Shown here in pieces: positions 1 to 6,296 of a stretch of 13,414 nt of DNA. The position numbers were made by a program, and so were the translations under genes. The notes under the pieces were generated by a model. The model worked only from the letters and a program-made list of their open reading frames with translations. It was not told the DNA's origin and searched no databases. Source of the stretch: Fidelibacterota bacterium (GTDB lineage Bacteria > Marinisomatota > Marinisomatia > Marinisomatales > TCS55); assembly GCA_002725545.1 (NCBI GenBank), contig PBPW01000009.1, forward strand, positions 17,495 to 30,908, read 5' to 3'. How positions within the stretch are numbered: position 1 is the stretch's first letter; each line of letters begins with the position of its first letter.

Positions 1-50
1 TACAGAAAATAAATACTATTTTTCCTCTTTTTGCTTAAAATAAAATTAAC

Positions 51-1520
51 ATGAAAAAAAGAATAACGATTATTGGTTCTGGTTTAGCTGGAATGGCATG
101 TGCAGCATACCTAGCAAAAGAAGGTCATGAGGTACAGGTGATCGAAAAAAATAGAACCTATGGAGGTAGATTGCAGACGTATGAAGAAAATGGGTTTGTT
201 TTTGATTCAGGTCCTAGTTGGTATTGGATGCCAGATCTATTCGAATCTTTCTTTGCTGACTTTCAAAAAAAAACAAGCGACTACTATTCATTAAAGAGAC
301 TAGATCCAGGCTATAGGGTTTATTTTGAAAATGAAGAATATTTTGATGTACCTGAAAATTATGAAAAACTTAAAAGCAGTTTTGAAAATATAGAATCTGG
401 ATCATCGTATGCTCTTGATAAATTTCTAAAAGACGCCAAAAAGAAATATGAAATTGCAGTTAAAAATTTTATTTATAAACCCAGTTTGTCCCCTTTAGAA
501 TATATACGACTTGACTTAATAAAACACCTTGGCAGGCTAAGTATATTTAAACCGATCAGTAAACATATACGTGAATTTTTTAAAGATAGAAGAATTATTC
601 AAATGCTTGAGTTTCCTAGTCTATTGCTAGGAGCAAAGCCATCTAAAACGCCTGCCCTTTATAGTATAATGAATTATGCAGATATAGCTCTGGGCACTTG
701 GTATCCTAGTGGGGGTATTAGATCGGTCGCTACAGCGATTCATGATGTAGCGATTGAGCAGGGTGTAAAATTTATTTTTGATGAACCCATCGAAACAATA
801 CATACAGAAAATGGTAAAGCCATCGAAGTGATCTCTAGTCGAAATAGCTATAATGTTGATATTGTAGTTGCTAATGCAGATTATCAGCACGTTGAAAGCA
901 GATTGATAGAGAAAAAATATCGTAATTATTCAGAATCTTATTGGAATAAGAGAACGATTTCTCCAAGCGCATTATTATTCTACATTGGAATAAATAAGAA
1001 AATCAATCTTCCTCATCACTGCTTATTTTTTGATACAAACTTTAAGGAACACGTCAAAGATATATACGATGATCCAAGATGGCCTGAAGCCCCTTTGTTC
1101 TACACTTCTTGCACATCAAAATCCGACCCTAATGTAGCACCAGAGAACGGGGAGGCGCTTTTTGTTTTAATTCCAGTTGCGCCTGGTCTTAAAGAAAAAA
1201 CCAAGTCGAGAGAAATATACTTTAATCAAATTATTGATAGGATTGAAACGGTGACAGGTGAAGAAATAAAAGATCACATTGTAGTAAACAAGTCATATGC
1301 TCATGAGGAATTTATTTCTGATTATAATTCCTATAAAGGCAATGCCTACGGATTGGCCAATACCCTTTTTCAGACTGCATTTTTAAAGCCTAGAATAAGA
1401 AATAATAAAGTTAGAAATTTATATTATACTGGGCAATTAACTGTACCAGGGCCAGGAATGCCACCGGCACTTGTTTCAGGAAAAATTGTTGCTGATCAAA
1501 TTTCAAAGGATTTCAATTGA
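51..1520 (+). CDS. crtI: Phytoene desaturase (CrtI-type carotenoid dehydrogenase)
   Basis: FAD-dependent desaturase that converts phytoene stepwise to lycopene, presumably at the membrane. The N-terminus carries a dinucleotide-binding fold with GSGLAG at residues 9-14, and E32 closes the second strand to bind the FAD ribose. It is followed by a GGRLQTYEENGF segment and by DSGPSWYWMP, as in CrtI of Bacteroidota. The C-terminus has the family signature YTGQLTVPGPGMPPALVSG just before the end. The length of 489 aa is normal and the gene looks intact. The ATG at 51 is preceded only by an A-rich leader without a clear Shine-Dalgarno. The stop codon overlaps the start of crtB, so the two are co-translated. 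CrtN- or CrtD-like desaturases are relatives, but the adjacent crtB and the rhodopsin favour CrtI. Step number and product cannot be read from sequence. Confidence 0.93.
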   Translation: MKKRITIIGSGLAGMACAAYLAKEGHEVQVIEKNRTYGGRLQTYEENGFVFDSGPSWYWMPDLFESFFADFQKKTSDYYSLKRLDPGYRVYFENEEYFDVPENYEKLKSSFENIESGSSYALDKFLKDAKKKYEIAVKNFIYKPSLSPLEYIRLDLIKHLGRLSIFKPISKHIREFFKDRRIIQMLEFPSLLLGAKPSKTPALYSIMNYADIALGTWYPSGGIRSVATAIHDVAIEQGVKFIFDEPIETIHTENGKAIEVISSRNSYNVDIVVANADYQHVESRLIEKKYRNYSESYWNKRTISPSALLFYIGINKKINLPHHCLFFDTNFKEHVKDIYDDPRWPEAPLFYTSCTSKSDPNVAPENGEALFVLIPVAPGLKEKTKSREIYFNQIIDRIETVTGEEIKDHIVVNKSYAHEEFISDYNSYKGNAYGLANTLFQTAFLKPRIRNNKVRNLYYTGQLTVPGPGMPPALVSGKIVADQISKDFN

Positions 1521-2359
1521 CCAATATTGAACGTTATTTAAAAGCCAGTTTTGATTCTTCAAAAGCTGTAACTGAATCCTTTAGCACTTCGTTTACTTTA
1601 GGGATTCATTGTTTGGGTAAGAAAATTAGAAATCCAATCTATGGCGTGTATGGTTTTGTTCGAGTAGCTGATGAGATCGTGGATACGTTTTTTGATACAA
1701 ATCAAGCAAACGAGTTAGATGAGTTTGAATCCTCAACTTATTCTGCAATTAAACAAAAATACAGTCCAAATCTTATTTTGCACTCCTTTCAACATGTTGT
1801 CAACTTTTATAATATTGATAGTGAATTAATTCGTGCCTTTTTTTCAAGTATGCGGTCTGACCTTACCAAAGCTAAGCATACAAAAAATTCATTAGATCAA
1901 TATGTATATGGTTCGGCTGAAGTCGTTGGATTGATGTGTTTAAAAATATTTGTTGAAGGCAATCAAGACCTATATGATAAACTTAAGGACTCTGCAAAAA
2001 AACTTGGATCAGCATTCCAAAAAGTCAACTTCTTCAGAGATATCCGCGAAGATTATTTTGAAAAAGGAAGAATCTATTTCCCTGGTTTTGATTTAGATCA
2101 AAATTTAAATGATGAGATTAAATCAAATATTGAATCAGAGATAAGGGATGAATTTACTGAAGCACGTAAAGGCATATACCAACTTCCTTCTTCAAGCAGA
2201 TTTGGAGTATTGTTGGCCTGTCGATATTACGAAAAATTATTTAAAAAGCTTCAAGCTACTCCTGTTGATAAGCTGGCAAATAAAAGGATTAGAATAAATA
2301 ATCTTCAAAAAGCAGCCCTTATTCCATCAACTTATTTTTTATCTTTTTTAAAATTATGA
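1517..2359 (+). CDS. crtB: Phytoene synthase (CrtB)
   Basis: Condenses two geranylgeranyl diphosphates to phytoene, the first committed carotenoid step. Both aspartate-rich motifs that bind the Mg-diphosphate are visible: RVADEIVDT with D52 and D56, and NFFRDIREDY with D175 and D179. The 280-aa length fits the trans-isoprenyl diphosphate synthase head-to-head family. The start codon is TTG at 1517-1519, inside the crtI stop (TTGA overlap). An AAAGGA at 1505-1510 lies 6 nt upstream and supports this start. Squalene synthase-like enzymes share the fold, but the crtI partner makes phytoene synthase the clear call. Confidence 0.93.
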   Translation: MTNIERYLKASFDSSKAVTESFSTSFTLGIHCLGKKIRNPIYGVYGFVRVADEIVDTFFDTNQANELDEFESSTYSAIKQKYSPNLILHSFQHVVNFYNIDSELIRAFFSSMRSDLTKAKHTKNSLDQYVYGSAEVVGLMCLKIFVEGNQDLYDKLKDSAKKLGSAFQKVNFFRDIREDYFEKGRIYFPGFDLDQNLNDEIKSNIESEIRDEFTEARKGIYQLPSSSRFGVLLACRYYEKLFKKLQATPVDKLANKRIRINNLQKAALIPSTYFLSFLKL

Positions 2360-2383
2360 ACTAAATACTAAAATCAATATTTA

Positions 2384-2413
2384 TTGGCATAGTTTTGTAA
2401 ATTCTGATATCAA
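2384..2413 (+). promoter_or_regulatory. Probable promoter of the proteorhodopsin gene
   Basis: In the 98-nt gap after crtB, TTGGCA (2384-2389) resembles a -35 hexamer. After an 18-bp spacer comes TATCAA (2408-2413), preceded by TGA, which forms an extended -10. This would give a leader of roughly 40 nt ending in AAGGAG (2446-2451), the best Shine-Dalgarno in the window. An alternative is TAGTTTTG at 2390-2397, which fits the Bacteroidota -7 motif TAnnTTTG but lacks an upstream TTTG at the right distance. Pattern match only. Confidence 0.35.
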
Positions 2414-2457
2414 ATAAAGAATTTTATTAATTTTTTAAAAATAAAAAGGAGATAATA

Positions 2458-3180
2458 ATGGTAAATATGTTATTAGCCTCTGGCCTTCAAAGCGGGGATC
2501 TTGTTGGATTTACCTTCTTTCTTGGATCAGTTGCTATGTTTGCAGCTACTGTATTTTTCTTTGTTGAAAGATCATCGGTAAGCGATGAGTGGAAATTATC
2601 AATGACCGTTTCCGGTCTAATTACTCTTATTGCAGCTGTTCACTACTACTATATGCGAGATGTTTGGGTTACTTCTTATACTAGCCCAACAGAATTCAGA
2701 TACATTGATTGGATCTTAACAGTCCCGTTGATGTGTGTTGAGTTTTATCTATTAACAAAAACTGGTTTGAGTAAAATGGTTTCAGCTTCTGTTGTTATGC
2801 TTGTTACAGGTTATCTTGGCGAAGCATCAGTTTGTTCAGTTTTTGGTACTCATAGCCCTGCAATATGGGGATTGATTAGCGGTTTGGCGTATTTTTATAT
2901 CGTCAATGAAGTGTACCAAGGCGATGTAGCAAAAGCAGCAAAAAAAGCTGGTAAAAATATTCAAAATGCCAACTCACTTCTGTTAAAGTTCGTTGTAATT
3001 GGCTGGGGTATTTATCCACTTGGCTACTTAATCGGAACAGCTGATGGTCAATGGTATTCTTTCTTGGCTGATTTAGTCAACTCAGATACACGTGACCTGA
3101 TTTATAATGTTGGTGATGCTGTAAATAAAATTGGATTTGGCCTAGTTGTTTGGTGTGCCGCAAAAGGAAGTAAGAAATAG
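2458..3180 (+). CDS. Green-type proteorhodopsin, light-driven proton pump
   Basis: Seven-helix retinal protein of the inner membrane, 240 aa. Helix C reads RYIDWILTVPLMCVEFY. It contains the proton acceptor D84, T88 and the proton donor E95, the DTE set of outward proton pumps (GPR D97, T101, E108). The tuning position equivalent to GPR 105 is M92, a green-absorbing state common in Bacteroidota-type proteorhodopsins. H62 corresponds to GPR H75, which pairs with the acceptor. Retinal would bind K224 in YNVGDAVNKIGFG of helix G, with D220 as the second counterion. In helix E the position equivalent to BR W138, GPR F152 and xanthorhodopsin G156 is G138, so a lateral opening for a carotenoid antenna is possible. 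The ATG at 2458 is fixed by AAGGAG 6 nt upstream. The crtI-crtB pair lies just upstream; no retinal-forming blh gene is in the window. Confidence 0.97.
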   Translation: MVNMLLASGLQSGDLVGFTFFLGSVAMFAATVFFFVERSSVSDEWKLSMTVSGLITLIAAVHYYYMRDVWVTSYTSPTEFRYIDWILTVPLMCVEFYLLTKTGLSKMVSASVVMLVTGYLGEASVCSVFGTHSPAIWGLISGLAYFYIVNEVYQGDVAKAAKKAGKNIQNANSLLLKFVVIGWGIYPLGYLIGTADGQWYSFLADLVNSDTRDLIYNVGDAVNKIGFGLVVWCAAKGSKK

Positions 3181-3196
3181 TAAATCCGATTATTGT

Positions 3197-3505
3197 ATGA
3201 ATGATCAACTATCAAAAATTGACCATCTTGCAGTTATTGTAAAAAATATTGATCAGTCTGTAAAATACTATACTGAGAAATTTAACTGCGAAGTGAAATA
3301 TCAGGACTCAACATGGGCAATGCTAAAGTTTAATAATATCAGTTTAGCATTGGTTACTGAAGATGAACATCCAAATCATTTTGCGATAGTTGATCATTCC
3401 ATAGTGAATAGCAATAAAATTAAATATCATCGTGATGGCATTGGCTATATCTATGAAAAAGATCCAAATGGTAATTTTATTGAACTATTAGATAGAGAAT
3501 CATAG
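3197..3505 (+). CDS. Small VOC-superfamily (glyoxalase/dioxygenase fold) protein
   Basis: A 102-aa protein with the beta-alpha-beta-beta-beta pattern of the vicinal oxygen chelate fold. The opening IDHLAVIVKNIDQSVKYYTE provides the usual first ligand His (H10). The C-terminal DPNGNFIELLD provides the usual Glu ligand. PNHFAIVDH in the middle may give another His. It lies 16 nt after the rhodopsin stop and probably shares its transcript. The reading frame is open from 3146 inside the rhodopsin gene, but the fold begins right after the ATG at 3197, so that start is chosen despite no clear ribosome binding site. Substrate unknown; the family includes glyoxalase I, dioxygenases and resistance proteins. 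Confidence 0.8.
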   Translation: MNDQLSKIDHLAVIVKNIDQSVKYYTEKFNCEVKYQDSTWAMLKFNNISLALVTEDEHPNHFAIVDHSIVNSNKIKYHRDGIGYIYEKDPNGNFIELLDRES

Positions 3506-3656
3506 AAAGAAATAAACAAAAGATAAATCTTTCCTAACCTGCCTGGCGCTATTTTCACTATCTTCAAAATTGTGATAGATAGCAATTATCAAAACCCCCT
3601 TTTTCCATTAATTTAATATATTTTTAGTGTATTTATTTTTTGATAATAATAATTTA

Positions 3657-3690
3657 TTGACATAAAAAAGCTCATAACGCTCAAATAATT
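3657..3690 (+). promoter_or_regulatory. GCTC-box element, copy 1 (putative promoter/operator of the DUF1737-photolyase operon)
   Basis: A consensus -35 hexamer TTGACA (3657-3662) is followed by two direct 9-bp units beginning GCTC at 3670 and 3679 (GCTCATAAC, GCTCAAATA). AATAAT at 3684-3689 is a candidate -10 after a long 21-bp spacer; TCAAAT at 3681-3686 would give 18 bp. Boxes lying between -35 and -10 is the geometry expected of MerR-family operators, which usually have 19-20 bp spacers. From 3657 to 3682 the sequence matches 6227-6252 at 24 of 26 positions. The first box begins 78 nt before the downstream ATG at 3748. Confidence 0.5.
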
Positions 3691-3747
3691 CTTGCATCTT
3701 TATTTATTTATCATTTAGATTTATCTATCACTAATCAAATAAATATT

Positions 3748-3921
3748 ATGTCAAAAGTTAAAATTAATAAAAATAAATCCTATTGTATTGTATCTGCTTT
3801 TGCGGATGATATTGTAGATTTCACAGAATCTGTTCAAGCCTTAATCAGCGATGGTTGGAGTACCATTGGTGGTATAAGTGCAGCGAATAGCATGCTTTAC
3901 CAAGCTCTGAGCAAAAAGTGA
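3748..3921 (+). CDS. DUF1737-like small protein
   Basis: A 57-aa open frame with ATG at 3748 and TGA at 3919-3921. The core SYCIVSAFADDIVDFTESV, then ALISDGWSTIGGIS and LYQALSKK, matches the DUF1737 pattern: a YxVVSA start, a GWxxxGG turn and a terminal YQA. This small alpha-beta domain has no known function. The last codons overlap the GTG start of the next gene (GTGA), so translation is coupled. It is first in a four-gene run leading to the photolyase. The basic N-terminal MSKVKINKNK is not part of the domain. The frame is conserved enough in pattern to be a real gene; the family call is from memory of its motifs. Confidence 0.8.
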   Translation: MSKVKINKNKSYCIVSAFADDIVDFTESVQALISDGWSTIGGISAANSMLYQALSKK

Positions 3922-4634
3922 AAGATAAAAATTTCATTTTGTTTGGCTCGAGCGGGGGAATAGGCTCACAACTGGCTGCGGATTTAAATGATTGTAAATC
4001 CAAACTCCTTGTTGGTTACCATCATGCAGTCCCTGATTATGGATTTTCAGTTGAAAAATCCGCACCGGTTGATGCCTCATCTTTCGAGTCGGTTATCAAT
4101 TTTATTGAAGAGGCTAAAGCTATCGCTGGAGAAATTCATGGAGTAGTTAGTTTGCCAGGTTCAGTAATTTTAAGACCACCACATTTGATTACTGAAAACG
4201 ATTTTCAAAAATCTGTCAATGTAAATTTAAAAACTGCTTTCTCAGTTCTTAGAGCTTGCGGTAAGATTCTTGATAATTGCTCTGTAGTTTTTTTATCAAC
4301 TGCAGTTACAGATATCGGTCTAAACAATCATGAAATGATAGTTGCTGTCAAAGCCGGGATTGAATCTATGGTGAAGTCAGCTTCTGTTACCTACGCTACA
4401 AAATCCCTTCGATTTAATGTTGTAGCTCCAGGACTTGTTGATACACCTTTGACTGAGAGAATCGTCAATAATCCCAAAGCCCTTGAAATAAGTAAAAAAA
4501 TGCATCCCCGCGGCCGCATTGGATCTCCTAAAGATATTAGTCGGATGATTTCTTTTTTACTCGACCCTGCAAACGATTGGATAACTGGTCAAACTTTTCG
4601 GGTGGATGGTGGCTTATCCTCCACTAAATCTTAA
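3918..4634 (+). CDS. SDR-fold protein lacking the usual catalytic tyrosine (photolyase-operon SDR)
   Basis: A 238-aa Rossmann-fold protein of the classical short-chain dehydrogenase shape. GSSGGIG at 10-16 is the NAD(P) glycine motif, VNVNLKTAF follows in helix alpha-E, and the end has NVVAPGLVDTPLT and ITGQTFRVDGG, both typical of SDRs. The active site is unusual. In the canonical YxxxK the lysine is present (K145, in AVKAGIE), but the residue four before it is I141 rather than Tyr. The catalytic serine position aligns with T128 in LSTAV. The protein may bind nucleotide without normal redox catalysis. The start is GTG at 3918, overlapping the DUF1737 stop. The gene ends two bases before the presumed DUF2256 start. 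Its partner role with a photolyase is inferred from position only. Confidence 0.85.
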   Translation: MKDKNFILFGSSGGIGSQLAADLNDCKSKLLVGYHHAVPDYGFSVEKSAPVDASSFESVINFIEEAKAIAGEIHGVVSLPGSVILRPPHLITENDFQKSVNVNLKTAFSVLRACGKILDNCSVVFLSTAVTDIGLNNHEMIVAVKAGIESMVKSASVTYATKSLRFNVVAPGLVDTPLTERIVNNPKALEISKKMHPRGRIGSPKDISRMISFLLDPANDWITGQTFRVDGGLSSTKS

Positions 4635-4636
4635 TC

Positions 4637-4765
4637 ATTCATAAAAATCTCCCTATTAAAATATGCCTTGTTTGCCAAAGAGCATTTAGTTGGCGTAAAA
4701 AATGGAAAAAACATTGGTCAGATGTGAAATATTGTAGCAAAAGGTGTAGAAAAAGTAAACAGTGA
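4637..4765 (+). CDS. DUF2256 protein (small four-cysteine protein linked to cryptochrome/photolyase genes)
   Basis: A 42-codon frame ending at TGA 4763-4765. It encodes ICLVCQRAFSWRKKW followed by SDVKYCSKRCRKSKQ. The CxxC and CxxxC pairs and the tryptophan-rich middle are the DUF2256 signature (CPVCxRPFxWRKKW...VKYCSxRCR), a likely zinc-binding knuckle. The family is often found next to photolyase/cryptochrome genes, as here: the stop overlaps the photolyase GTG by GTGA. No ATG, GTG or TTG exists in frame between the upstream stop (4625-4627) and the first cysteine. The family's N-terminus (xHKxxLPxKIC) aligns its first residue with ATT at 4637, so a rare ATT start, two bases after the SDR stop, is the best reading. 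ATC at 4634 is possible. Confidence 0.75.
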   Translation: MHKNLPIKICLVCQRAFSWRKKWKKHWSDVKYCSKRCRKSKQ

Positions 4766-6237
4766 AAGGATCCATCATTTTTCCTAATCAACTTTTTTAC
4801 CCAAATCCAATCTTATCTAAGAGCCGTAGAGTTTTTATCATTGAAGATCCATTGTTTTTTCAAGATCATGAATATCCCGTAAAATTTCATAAGCAGAAAT
4901 TACTTTTACATTTTTTAAGTCTTGATTCGTATCAAAATGAATTAGTGAAAAATGGTTATGAGGTGATTCGAATAGATCTAAAAAAAATAAAATACCCAAA
5001 ATTTTACGATGCGTTTTTAAAAGAAAATAAAATCACTGAAGTACATTATGCTGAGCTAAATGATTACACTTTAAACAAAAGATTCAAAATGTCTTTGGAA
5101 AGACTTAAAGTTAAATCTTATTGTTATGATACACCTGGGTTTATTAACACAAATGACGAAATAAAGGACTACTTTTTTAATAAAAAAAGATTTTTAATGT
5201 CCTCCTTTTATATGAATCAAAGAAAGAAGCTAAACATATTAATAGATGATGAAAATAAACCAGTTGGTGGCAAATGGAGCCTTGATGCTGAAAATAGAAA
5301 AAAATTGCCGAAAAAAATCACGATTCCAAAAATTTTAATTCATGATTATGATGTTTTAAGTTTAAAAAATAACACTGAAAAAATATCTAATCAGTATAAT
5401 TCAAATTATGGAAATCTAGATTCATTTAATTATCCGATCAACAGATTGCAGGCAAGTAAAGCTCTTTTGAGCTTTTTACAAACAAAAATTATAGAATTTG
5501 GAACCTATGAAGATGCAATATCAAAGGAGCATAGATTTATTTTTCATAGCGTTTTAACACCAGCGTTAAATATTGGGCTTATTACACCAAAAGAAATTAT
5601 TGATACAACTTTGGAATTCTCGAGAGAGAATAAAATCCCATTAAACTCTTTAGAGGGATTCATTAGGCAAATAATTGGATGGAGAGAATTTATTAGAGGA
5701 ATTTATCAATCAAAAGGAACCTATCAGCGTACAAGGAATTTTTGGGGATTTAACAAGGAGATTCCTTCAAATTTTTATAGCGCAACTACAGGTATTGAAC
5801 CAGTAGATGCGACTATAAAGAATGTAATTAAATATGCGTATGGGCATCACATTGAAAGACTGATGATACTTGGAAGTATAATGTGTCTTCTTAATTATAA
5901 TCCCAATAGTGTCTATAAATGGTTTATGGAGTTATTTATTGATGCCTATGATTGGGTTATGGTTCCAAATGTCTATGGAATGAGCCAATTTGCAGATGGG
6001 GGCATTATGTCTACAAAACCCTATATTAATGGTAGCAATTATATCCTAAAGATGAGTAACTACTCAAGGGGCAGCTGGTGCAATAAATGGGATGCGCTTT
6101 ATTGGAACTTCATTGATAAGCATAGATCTTTTTTTCAAAAAAACCCAAGAATGGCGATGATGGTTAAGTTGTATGATAAAAAGAGCGAGGAACAAAAAGA
6201 AATATACTCCAAAATATTATCTTCATTAGACATATAA
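4762..6237 (+). CDS. Photolyase/cryptochrome of the prokaryotic (6-4) photolyase-related family, without an intact Fe-S cysteine set
   Basis: A 491-aa flavoprotein of the PhrB/CryB (FeS-BCP, deoxyribodipyrimidine photolyase-related) group, probably repairing (6-4) photoproducts or sensing blue light. The N-terminal antenna domain starts IIFPNQLFYPNP and contains EDPLFF. The FAD domain has the family blocks GFIRQIIGWREFIRGIY, YGHHIERLMILGSIM, DAYDWVMVPNVYGMSQFADG and TKPYINGSNYI. Typical members bind a [4Fe-4S] cluster through four cysteines, two of them as YCxxC after the MSxY block. Here that pair is S435 and S438 (YSRGS), and the segment before ALYW is about ten residues shorter. C375 and C440 remain. 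The cluster is therefore unlikely. The GTG at 4762 overlaps the DUF2256 stop. Confidence 0.9.
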   Translation: MKGSIIFPNQLFYPNPILSKSRRVFIIEDPLFFQDHEYPVKFHKQKLLLHFLSLDSYQNELVKNGYEVIRIDLKKIKYPKFYDAFLKENKITEVHYAELNDYTLNKRFKMSLERLKVKSYCYDTPGFINTNDEIKDYFFNKKRFLMSSFYMNQRKKLNILIDDENKPVGGKWSLDAENRKKLPKKITIPKILIHDYDVLSLKNNTEKISNQYNSNYGNLDSFNYPINRLQASKALLSFLQTKIIEFGTYEDAISKEHRFIFHSVLTPALNIGLITPKEIIDTTLEFSRENKIPLNSLEGFIRQIIGWREFIRGIYQSKGTYQRTRNFWGFNKEIPSNFYSATTGIEPVDATIKNVIKYAYGHHIERLMILGSIMCLLNYNPNSVYKWFMELFIDAYDWVMVPNVYGMSQFADGGIMSTKPYINGSNYILKMSNYSRGSWCNKWDALYWNFIDKHRSFFQKNPRMAMMVKLYDKKSEEQKEIYSKILSSLDI

Positions 6238-6252
6238 AAGCTCATAACGCTC
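6227..6252 (+). promoter_or_regulatory. GCTC-box element, copy 2 (putative promoter/operator of the MerR-photolyase operon)
   Basis: TAGACA (6227-6232, 5 of 6 to the -35 consensus) lies 13 nt before the first GCTC, exactly as TTGACA does in copy 1. Boxes begin at 6240 and 6249. The 17-mer AAAAGCTCATAACGCTC is identical to 3666-3682. The left part overlaps the last codons and stop of the photolyase gene. The first box is 57 nt before the ATG at 6297. A -10 is not clear; TAATAA at 6272-6277 is one option. Its position implies that the MerR protein may regulate its own gene. Confidence 0.5.
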
Positions 6253-6296
6253 CTTTTCTATTTGCTTTTATTAATAAAAACAAATAATTTAAATGT

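Noticed and set aside
1..50. Promoter before crtI
   Set aside because: Only 50 AT-rich bases are visible, with no convincing -35/-10 pair and no GCTC box; crtI may belong to an operon that begins outside the window.
627..890. Minus-strand open frames inside crtI, the class II photolyase, the SDR, the peroxiredoxin and the TonB gene
   Set aside because: All lie inside well-supported + strand genes, show no family motifs and have low-complexity composition typical of antisense frames.
3146..3196. Longer start for the VOC protein at 3146, inside the rhodopsin gene
   Set aside because: The extra 17 residues are the rhodopsin tail read in another frame and precede the fold; the ATG at 3197 gives the expected family N-terminus.
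3548..3583. Possible terminator hairpin after the VOC gene (GCTAT/ATAGC and CTATC/GATAG arms)
   Set aside because: The arms are five pairs each, with a five-base bulge and an 11-base loop, and no T-run follows directly. Too weak to call a terminator.
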